Shown: one piece after another, positions 34,166 to 43,100 of the stretch
Numbering within the stretch: the first letter of the stretch is position 1
How the letters are laid out: each line of letters opens with the position of its first letter
NCBI GenBank assembly: GCA_947471745.1
Contig: CANJKZ010000092.1
Coordinates: forward strand, 1,426,001-1,490,000
DNA from: Closterium sp. Naga37s-1
Lineage: Eukaryota; Streptophyta; Zygnematophyceae; Desmidiales; Closteriaceae
Direction: 5' to 3'
Length of the DNA: 64,000 nt
Position numbers and translations under genes: made by a program
Notes under the pieces: generated by a model
Seen by the model: the letters and a program-made list of their open reading frames with translations, nothing else
What the model was told of the DNA's origin: nothing
The model's database searches: none

Positions 34166-36294
34166 CAACTGACCGCGACTCTGAGCTGGCTGAGACCACC
34201 CTTTGCTGCCACAGAGAAGAACGGACCCGCATCCGCCCTTCCCCCGCTGCTGCTGTCGCCATTGCTGCTCCTGCTGCCGCCGCCAGCAGCAGCGGCGCCA
34301 TCACTACCAGCACCTCTCCTCGGTATATGGCTGGCAGAGTGAGTGGCAGCAGAACCGGCGGGAGCAGAGAGAGAAGAGTCGCCAAGGGCGCATGGGCGCC
34401 ACTGCAGCGCCTCTGGGGGCTCCTCCCACAGGTCTGGTGGCTCGCGCTGCCATTGCTTCTGGGGAGGGGGGAGGGGGGATGGGGGATGGGGGATGGGGGA
34501 AAGTGGAGGGAGAGAGGGAAGAAAGATAATTGTGAGTAGGAACACAGGACTGCACGCCACTGCTCCACCTCTGGGGCCTCCTCCCACACCACAGGTATGG
34601 TGGCTCGCACTACCACTGCTTTTGGGGAGGGGGATGGGGAGGGGGGAAAAAGGGGCAATCGTGGGTGAGTGGCAGCTGCAGCGCCAGCAGCGCCGTTTCC
34701 TCAGTGAAAGGCCGGCAGAGTGAGCAGCGGCGGCAGCACTATCGGCAGGTGCAGAGAGTGCAGGGTGGTCAAGGGCGCAGGGTGGTCAAGGGCGCAGGGT
34801 GGTCAAGGGCGCAGGGTGGTCAAGGGCGCAGGGTGGTCAAGGGCGCATGGGCGCCACTGCAGCGCCTCTGGAGGCTTCTCCCACGGGTCTGGCGGCTTGC
34901 GCTGCCACTGCTTCTGATGGGGCGGAACGGGGTTTGGTGGGAGAAACGGGGAAACGGAGGGAGTGAGGGGTGAAGAGGGGGAGTGTTCATTGCCACTGGT
35001 GCGCCTCTGGGGGAGTGTTCATTGCCACTGGTGCGCCTCTGGGGGCTACTCCCACAGTTATCGCGGCTCGCGCTGCCACTGCTTCTAATGGGATGGGATG
35101 CCGCGGAAAAGGGGGGAAATGGAGGGAGCGTGAGAGCGTGGGTGGAAGGGAGGGAAGGCGGGGAAAGAAAGATCTTGAGTGGAAATACAGGATTGTCACT
35201 GGTGTGCCCTGGCTGGACGTTTCCCCACACAGGCCAGGTGACCCTGGTTGCCATGCCACTGCTTCTGATAGGGGATGAAGGGGGAAGAAGGGGTGCGGGA
35301 GGAGGGGAAAGGGGGGGACTTTGAGGGAAAATTGAGGAGATTTGAGTGTGGGATATTATGAACAGTAGACAATGACGTGGCTCGGGCTGTCACTGCTTCT
35401 GATGGGGAAGAAGGCGCCTCTGAGGGCTCCCAATCTATCTGGGGGCGTCTGTAGGGAAGAGGAAGCGCGTGTTGAGTAGACGCACGTGATTGTCACTGCT
35501 CCGCCTCTGGGGGCTTCCCTTCCCACCCTTCGCAAGCAACCACCCACTTCCCCCCCTCCCCCCTCTCCCCCCCGCACGCTCACCGCCACCAGCGATTGCG
35601 CTGCGAGGCCCAGGAGCCTGCCTCGCATCGGCGCCGCGCGATTCCCCTCATCCAGACGCAGCGACGGGTACAGTAACGAGGATTGCAATAACGGGGAAGT
35701 CTGTGACCCCTGGGACGATGACGCTGACGACCATAACGTCGAATGACGTAAATTTTCTTGTGCTAAGATTTCCTCTGCTCCCCAGCTTTCTCTTCCCCTC
35801 CTCCTCAGATGGTCCCCTCCTATCGTGCTTGAAGCAGCGCGCGTGCGATCGTCACCGATCTCCACCACGAATTCTACATCCCACAGGCTGACTAACGCGG
35901 CTGCTAGCAGCAGCAGCGCTAGCAGCGGGTGGGGTCTCCGCAGGCAGGAGAAGCGGGGGGAGCGGGAGAAGAGGGGGAAGAGGCCGGCGGTTCGTCGCCG
36001 ATCAAAGGAAGGCTGGCGTGAGAGTGAGAGAGACGACTTGACGGGCGTGAACGAGAACGGCCACGATTGCAGCCAGAACCGCAGCGACGATCGCAGCCGT
36101 CGGAGGATCCTGTTGCAGCGGAGAACGCGGGGAGGGGGGAGGATGGAGCCGGCAGAGGGGGGCCGCGGAATGCCGGCCGCTGAACGCGGGTAGGAGGACT
36201 GAAGGGACACGCTTCGACGGACATTGCTAGGGAGAAGGCCGAGCAGAACGGAAGAGAGGGAATCGCGTTCAGTGGTGAAAACGGAGTGCCCCAT
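28040..36294 (-). CDS. plant-type O-fucosyltransferase-like glycosyltransferase (GT65/68/106-like fold), Golgi type II membrane protein
   Basis: Seven exons, complement(28040..28930, 29102..30070, 30368..30508, 31306..31426, 32920..32999, 34174..34458, 35584..36294), join in phase to 1065 residues. Exon 1 has a basic N-terminus and one hydrophobic segment (PHPLLALLLLAAALVSLWDV, residues about 122-141), a signal anchor. Later marks match the plant O-fucosyltransferase family: GGLSQLRVA + TCNAAAVAFYLNATLLLPRF, FGEVFDSDHFITSLAPHVRV, RLRCRCMFHALTFLPA, YVAAHIPFDAVSAAYSLCSF, CPVAPEEAALVLAGMGVG and ASESDLFLAADGSSQLAALV. The usual Arg of the HxR motif is replaced here (HIP), and long low-complexity inserts (Asn/Gln/His; Arg/Gly/Glu-rich tail with an Asp/Glu run) double the normal length. 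The sugar donor and acceptor are unknown. The exon 2 start is the least certain junction. Confidence 0.8.
30543..31000 (-). repeat. ghost copies of O-fucosyltransferase exon 5 with palindromes between them
   Basis: Copies of SEKQFPRE.PLQLFLRL lie near 30557-30630 and 30915-30985, upstream of the real exon (30368-30508). A separate duplication of about 75 bp (30692-30760 and 30848-30925) flanks a palindromic array at 30767-30846. Confidence 0.85.
31195..31315. repeat. tandem copies of the exon 4 donor region
   Basis: The segment around the donor of exon 4 (minus strand GGGAGTCAAC / GTGAGTC) is repeated about four times with a period near 26-30 bp just inside the intron, giving several GTGAGTC splice-donor-like sites in a row. 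Confidence 0.8.
31499..31660. repeat. 15-bp tandem repeat, about 11 copies
   Basis: The unit is CAAGCACACGAGAGG (early copies CAAGCACAAGAGAGG). Confidence 0.95.
31930..32005. repeat. CA-rich microsatellite (CCCACA)n
   Basis: A hexanucleotide run passes into plain CA repeats in an O-fucosyltransferase intron. Confidence 0.9.
32393..32567. repeat. pentanucleotide array with three blocks
   Basis: TGTGC units (about 10), then TGCGC units (about 14), then TGTGC units again (about 9): one 5-bp satellite in which the central block differs by a single transition. Confidence 0.95.
32700..32860. repeat. about 19-bp tandem repeat TTTTAGGATGTCCCAAAA
   Basis: Seven or eight diverged copies. Each copy is itself weakly palindromic (TTTT..GG / CC..AAAA). 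Confidence 0.85.
33080..33135 (-). repeat. ghost copy of O-fucosyltransferase exon 3
   Basis: Minus strand AAAECYLNATLLLP repeats the core of exon 3 (AAAVAFYLNATLLLP at 32920-32999) and lies on its upstream side. Confidence 0.85.
33273..33294. repeat. G homopolymer of about 20 bases
   Basis: An uninterrupted G run on the plus strand, a candidate quadruplex or replication-slippage site. Confidence 0.85.
33416..33843. repeat. 18-bp minisatellite, about 23 copies
   Basis: The unit is ATGCACATGTACCCTACC; a few copies near the right end have ATATA in place of ATGTA. The period is a multiple of three, so it yields repetitive frames on both strands. It lies in an O-fucosyltransferase intron and is not coding. 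Confidence 0.95.
33962..34168 (-). repeat. ghost copy of O-fucosyltransferase exon 2, a hairpin and a (CAGG)n run
   Basis: About 33962-34026 repeats the end of exon 2 (DAGPLFSVAA.G.LS). It is followed by an inverted repeat AGGGTGTTTTG / CAAAACACCCT at 34030-34060 and about 19 CAGG units at 34091-34168. The real exon 2 begins immediately after, at 34174. Confidence 0.88.
34555..35450 (-). repeat. tandem ghost copies of the O-fucosyltransferase exon 2 acceptor side
   Basis: At least five copies of an 80-100 bp block including the acceptor and AARATRPVGGAPRGAAV-like sequence occur (near 34560-34620, 34850-34915, 34990-35085, 35185-35270 and 35375-35440). A 17-bp tandem repeat (GGTCAAGGGCGCAGGGT, about five copies) lies at 34757-34846. 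Confidence 0.8.
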
Positions 36295-37148
36295 ATGGAG
36301 GACGGGAAGGACGGACGTTGCGAGCGTGACCCATGCGTAGCTGCTGCTGCTTGCTAACGGATTTGTAATTGGTTAGGGGGTATCCGGGTCGTACATTTAC
36401 AGTTCATGCTTCGTGGCTCGGAACGGTTCCACACAGTGGAGAGCGGTTTTTCCGTTTACCGACTATTACACGACGAACGCATGAGACCGCAAAAACGTAC
36501 AAGAGCCGTACGAGCTGCATACCCCCTTAGAATGGACGGCAAGCTATATGGACAGCCTTGGTATAGTCCTTGATTCGACCTGCATTCCTTATATTTAATT
36601 ATTTAGGCAGCAGTTTGTTATCTTGTGTTAGCACTATGGATCCAAAGTTCACCACACCAAATCGCACCAAAACACACGGAAGCACATCATACCACGCCAC
36701 AGTATCGTCCTTCAACTGAAGACCACTCCCTTGCTGACCGGTGACCAACCAACCAACCATTTCCGAAGCCCAACCCAATCCCCCAGCAGCCAATCAGCGC
36801 GAAGAATCGCCACAATCCAATCCCAAGGCGCCTACAGCTTCCTCCCACTTTCTCTTCATCCCTCCCCTTTTCCCGTCCGCATTTCGCGCCGTCTCCGCAG
36901 CACGGCGTTACGACGAGAAAAGAGCAGCATCGCTTATGCCGCCACGTCGATCCTACCGCTGATTGCGTAGCGTCGAGCGTCGGACATAATCCTGCTCTGG
37001 CTCGCGCGAGTGACGCTTGGCCGATTGTGGAAATCGCTATTGATGCACTCGCACATCCATGGCAACGTAGCCTGAGAAATAAGCTGCTCGCCATCACCCG
37101 CTCCTGTAGCCTGTAGGATCCTTCGCGCCGTCGCCTGGTCGCGTCATC
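36295..37148. promoter_or_regulatory. divergent promoter region of the O-fucosyltransferase-like and FTSHI2-like genes
   Basis: These 854 bp lie between the two divergent start codons. Composition is balanced, unlike the repeat-rich introns around it. No specific motif is assigned. Confidence 0.5.
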
Positions 37149-40100
37149 ATGGACAGTTGCGCGATCAGCCAGAGTTCCCGTGCAACCCGATTCCCGTCTC
37201 TGTCGCCTACGCATCAATCCATTGCCTCGACTGTCAGCCAGGCATCCTGTCGCAATGCCGTCTCGAATCCTCAATGGTCGAATGGGCTCGTCGCCGCTGC
37301 GTCGGGTGTCCGACCTGTGAGCGCGATCGGCGCCGTTATCCCTGCATCCGTGCCGCATAAGCATGAGCAGGTTCGAGGGAATCTACGATCCCGGATTTCA
37401 TCGTCGCCGTTCGTTACCAGGCCATGCCACGCTGGCAGCTCCTCCACGTGGACACGGTCGTGTCCGTCCGATAGTTCTTTGCCACGTGGCGTGCGCAGCG
37501 CAGGGATTGGAGTGAGATCGACGAGGTTTAGGGTACGGTGTAGCGCGTCTGAGTCAGCATTCCCCGTACACGTGGATCAGGCAGGAAATGTGAGCGACGC
37601 GGATAGTGAACGGGAAATCAGCAACAGCAGCCGGAATGTTGAAGGTTCATCGGAATCATCATTCCCTCTGTCCGGCGTATTGCTAGCTGCCACGTGTATG
37701 GCGATGGTTGGTGCACAGCTGGCGGCGTCGCTGCCAGCTCACGCCGCTTCTGCGGTGCTGAAAGCCCCGTCAAAAACGGCAGCAGCACCGGCTGTAGCAC
37801 CGGCTGCAACACCGGCTGTAGCACCCCCAGCAGCACCACCAGTGCCGTCTGCAGCTAGCAGTTCGGATGCAGCAGCATCCGTGGTAAACGCGGCGGCAGC
37901 AGCTTCTGAGGTTGTAGGGGCGGAAGCAACAACGACCGCAGCTGCTGCAGCGGAAGGCGCAGCGGCAGGCGGGGGAACAGCCGCGGCGGCAGGCGCAGCG
38001 GCGGGCGCAGGCGGAGCAGCGGCGGGGGGGAAGCGCAAGGGGAAGAAGTCCGGGCGGGAGCGCAAGGGGGGCCGGGAGGCGGCGACGATGGAGGTGGAGG
38101 AGCGCGAGGCGTGGGCGCGCGGACTCCCCGTGGTGCAGGAGCGCGTGCCGTACTCGCAGGTGGTGGCGCTGAAAAAGTCCAATGAGCTGAAACACATCAT
38201 CAAACACCCTCAGTCGTCGCTCCAGGTGCGTGGGGTAATGAAGCGCGCCGATGAGGCCAAGGCATGTATATCCTGCGCTCTTCACACTCCCTCTCAACCC
38301 CCCCTCTGTCCTGCCCCCTCCCCCACTCCTTTCCCTCTTCTTCCCTTTACCCAGTCGGAGCCAGAGCGAGTGTTTCTGGTCTCAAGGACGACCGCGTGGT
38401 GCGCTGCATGCTGCCTGCTCGCACCCAATCTAACCACCTCCACCACCCCCTTCCAACCCCCCTTCCACCCCACACTCTCTCCCCCTCACCAGTCGGAGCC
38501 AGATCGAGTGTTTCTGGTCTCAAGGACGACCGCGTGGTGCGCTGCATGCTGCCCAGCTAACCTCCCCCCACCTACCCGCACACTCTCACTCACCCTTCCC
38601 ATGTCTTCCTTCTCCTTCTCCCCAGTCGGAGCCCGAGAAATGTTCCCAGTGCTGACGACCGCGTGGTGCGCTGCATGCTCTGCATGCAAGCACTTCAACA
38701 GCCACCCTCCCCCCACTCTTCCCCCGCCTTCCTTCTCCCCCTTCCAGTCGGAGCCCGAGCGAGTGTTCTTAGTGCTAAAGGACGACCGCGTGGTGCGCTG
38801 CATGCTGCCGCCCCTCGACCGCGACCCCTCCTTCTGGGCGGCATGGAAGGATCTCAGTCTAGATTCGCTCACCATCAACGCCTTCTCGCCGCCGCCCGCG
38901 CCGCCCATCATGCAACCCTGGGGGCTATGGGGTCCTTCCTTGAAGTTTCTGCAGGACTGGGGGTGGGTGGGGGGAGGGGAGGGCCGGCGGGAGGGGGTTG
39001 GGGGGAAGGGGAAGGGGGGAGCGGAGGGGGCGGGGGAGAGTGCGGGGAAGGGGAAGGGGAAGCCGTTGACTGCTAAGCAGAAAGCGGAAGCTGCTATGAA
39101 GGAGCGGGTGAGGAGGCTTGCAGAAGAGAGGAAGGAGACGGAGAGGAGGAGGGTGGAGAAGGAAAGAGAGCTGAAGAGGCAAAGAGAGGAGAGGATTCGG
39201 ATGGAAAGGGAGGAGAGGAGGAGGGCGGAGAGGGAGGAGAGGGAGCAGCAGAAGCAGGAGGAGCAGGAGCAGAGAGGGGGCGGTGCGAAAGCGAAGAAAC
39301 GGGGAGCAGAGGAGAAGAATGTGGAGGCGAGGAGAAAGAAGCTAGTGGCTCAGGTGGCCAGTCAGGAGCGCTGGGGTTCGTTCTACAAGCAGGCGGCTAA
39401 TAACGAGGGCGTGCGGTTCCTGATCGGGGCGGCGTTCTTTGTCTTTTTCTACTTTGGGATCATCGTGAACGTGAAGAAGAAGAGGAAGGATTACGAGGAT
39501 CGGATCAAGCTGGAGCGGGCGGCGGAAGAGGAGAGGAGGAAGATGGAGGGGTGGGAGGAGGACATGGAAGAGATGGAAGCGAGGGAGGAGGAGGAGGCGG
39601 AGAAGGAGAAAGAGAGGGAGAAGAAGGGAGGGAAGAAGGCCGGGGTGGTGGTTGCGAAGGGGAAGGATGGGAAGGAGGCGGAGGATGGGAAGGGTGAGGG
39701 GAAGGGCGAGGGCGAGGGGGAGGGGAAGGTGGAGGAGGAGAAGAACCAGGCCATTCTGGCCGGCATGCGGTTCATGCGGTCCGGAGCTAAAGTTCGGCGC
39801 GCACGCAAGGGCAAGGTGAGAACGAGGGGGGGTTGGGAGTAACATGAGTGGGGGGAGAGGGGCAAGGTGAGTGGAAGCAAAGAGATTGCTTACGCATTTA
39901 CCAACTCGGTGAGATCCACTGAGGACTCAGCGTGAGGTAGAGGAGGTGGTGGAATTCTTCCAGTCCGCCGAGAAGTACCGCCGCCGCGGCTCCAAGATCC
40001 TCTTTTTCTCCCTTCCTCTCTCTCCCCCAACCCCTCCGTTCCGTCCATCCTTGCCCTTCCTTGCCCATCCCATCCCAGCGCACGCGTCGCCCCACCTACC

Positions 40101-43100
40101 TGGACCTGAGTGCAGAGGTGAAATTCTCCGATGTAGCTGGGTTGGGTGAAATCAGGCGAGAGCTGGAGGAGGTGGTGGAGTTCTTCCAGTCCGCGGAGAA
40201 GTACCGCCGCCGCGGCTCCAAGATCCCTTCGGGCATCCTGCTGTGCGGCGAGCCGGGCAGTGGGAAGACTCTGCTGGCCAAGGCGGTGGCAGGCGAGGCG
40301 GGAGTGAGCTTCTTCTCCGTGTCGGCGAGTCAGTTTGTGGAGATCTTCGTGGGCGTGGGGGCCAGCCGCGTGCGCGCGCTGTACAACGAGGCCAGGGAGA
40401 ATGCGCCATCGGTGGTTTTTATTGATGAACTCGATGCCGTGGGACGGCAGAGGGGGCTGACGGAGGGCTCGGGCGGGCAGGAAAGAGATGCCACGCTGAA
40501 CCAGGTACGTGTGTGTGTGTGCGGGCCTGCAAGGAGCATGGAAAAGGCATGCGAGGGGTGTGGGCGTGTGAGCTTCTTCTCGGTGTCGGCGATTCAGTTC
40601 GTGGAGATCTTCGTGGGCGTGGGGGCCAGCCGCGTGCGCGCGCTGTACAACGAGGCCAGGGAGAACGCGCCGTCGGTGGTGTTCATTGATGAGCTGGACG
40701 CTGTGGGACGACAGAGAGGGCTTACGGAAGGGTCTGGCGGGCAGGAGAGAGACGCCACGTTGAACCAGGTGAGGAGGGAAGCAAAACAGGCTGGATGCTG
40801 TTTCCGGTGTGTGTGAGAGCATGTGGGATAAGCAGGGAAGAGTAGGGAGAATGCACCGTCGGTGGTGTTTATCGATGAGCTGGTGCTGTGGGGCGACAGA
40901 GAGGGCTCACGGAGGGGTCTTTTGAGGCGCCTCAAAAGGAGGGGTCTGGCTGGCGGGCAGGAGAGAGACGCCACGCTGAACCAGGAATGTGTGGGCATGC
41001 AGGGGCATGTGCGGGAGTGTGTGACTTCTGAGTCGACTCACAAGTCACCAGCAGAGGGGGCTCACGGAGGGGTCGGGCGGGCAGGAGAGGAATGCCATTC
41101 TGAAGCAGGTGGTTGTGCTCATGAGAATGAGCATGTGAACGTGTGCATGCAGGGGAGGAGCGTGAGATTCTCAATCAAACAGTTACCGCCCTGGTGCCCT
41201 GGTGCATTATACCCGAGCAGAGCCTGTCAAAGCTCTGGGCTTCCGCCATTGCAATGTGTTGAATGAACTGGCGAGAGAAACATGTTGCGGTGCGGGGGAA
41301 GGCCAAGCGATCCACTTCCGTTACGCGCCTCTCTTTCTCATTCCATTTTTCTCTCTGTAATTGTTGTAGCCCACATCCATCATTTCCTTTCATTATTCCC
41401 ACTCACCTGCTCTTTCCAACCTGCTTCCCTCCCTCCCACCCCAACAGCTGCTCACGTGTCTGGATGGATTTGAGGGCAGAGGTGACGTCATCACCATAGC
41501 AGCCACCAACCGGCCGGATATTTTGGACGCTGCCCTGGTGCGCCCGGGCAGGTTCGACCGAAAGATTTACATCCCGAAGCCGAGCCTCAAGGGGCGAGCT
41601 CAGATCCTGGAGGTGAGGGGACTTGCAGTTGCTGACTGGCATCTGTTGTTTTCACCTGAGCTTTGCTTCTCTCACCTTTCACAAGTGATGATGCTGGTCG
41701 TGGTGGTTGTGATGGTAGTTGTGTTGCGATGTTTGCGCTTGTTGGTTGTTCGGTGGTGGGATGTGCGAGTGGGAAAGGAAACATCAAAGTCATGTCTTGT
41801 GCCATATTAAGTAATGGTGGCTTTAAGGTGATCCACGTGGAAAAATGTGTTATGGAATATGCCACTGAGTCTGCCTATAATACGATTACACCTCCCCCAC
41901 GTGTACAGCCACAGCAATAATCACATTCCGTACCATCACATTGCGTACAATCACATTCCATGGAATCACATTCCATACAATCACACTCCCTAAATCACAC
42001 ACACCCCTCTCTCCGCCCCCCTGGCAGGTGCACAGTCACAACAAGGTGCCGGATGATTACTTGGTATCGACTCAAAGGTCACCACATCTTAAACATCACA
42101 CTCCTTATAATCACACACCCCTCTCTCCCAACCCCCTCGCAGGTGCAGTCACAGCAAGGCCCTGGATGATCACGGGTGGTTTATAAGTTTTCGAGTCAAC
42201 TCTACTGTTACGTCACCTCATTCCGTACAATCACGTTGCATACAATCACATCTGTCTCTTCCCCCCCCACAGGTGCACAGCCGCAACAAGGTGTTGGATG
42301 ATGACGTGGACTTTGAGGCGGTGGCGCAGGTGACAGATGGCATGTCGGGTGCTGAGCTGGCGAACGTGGTTGACGTGGCAGCGCTCAGAGTGCTGCGGGA
42401 GAACCGATCCGAGGTGAGTGGTGAAGTGCGGTGAGGTGGGGTGAGTGATGGATGTGCGGTGAGTGGTGGATGTGCGGTGAGTGGTGGATGTGCGATGAGT
42501 GGTGGATGTGCGGTGAGCGGTGGATGTGCGGTGAGCGGTGGATGTGCGGTGAGTGGTGGATGTGCGGTGAGCGGTGGATGTGCGGTGAGCGGTGGATGTG
42601 CGGTGAGTGGTGGATGTGCGGTGAGCGGTGGATGTGCGGTGAGCGGTGGATCAAGGTGCGTCTAAGCAGCTTCTGCGCACCTCCTCTCACTCCCCCCCTA
42701 CCCCCCGCCCTCCGTTATCCTGTCCCCCCCATCACACCATTCGAACAACAAGCTGCAGACGGCCACTCTTGAGGGTGGTGGGTCAGGGGATGCACGGGTA
42801 CCTATGGCCTCCCCATTCTCCAAACGGCCCCATCCATCCCCCCTTTTCCTGCCCCGCCATGCCTCAAACCACCACTCCCGTGCTAAGGGGTGTCCGTATG
42901 CTCCCCTCCACTCTCCTCCAAACTTCCCCTCCCATTCATCCTCTTCCCCTCCACTCCTCCTCCACTGCATCTCATCTCATCTCCCATCAGATCACAACGG
43001 GCGACATACTGCAGGCGACCATCCTGGAAGGAAGGGGTGGTGTGGTGGTGTTCTTAACCCAACCTCGAAACGCCCTCACACCTTCTCTTGCGTCCCTTTC

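Noticed and set aside
33036..34172. 378-residue plus-strand frame with PYHAHV repeats
   Set aside because: Created by the 18-bp array and CAGG repeats in an O-fucosyltransferase intron on the other strand; no coding features.
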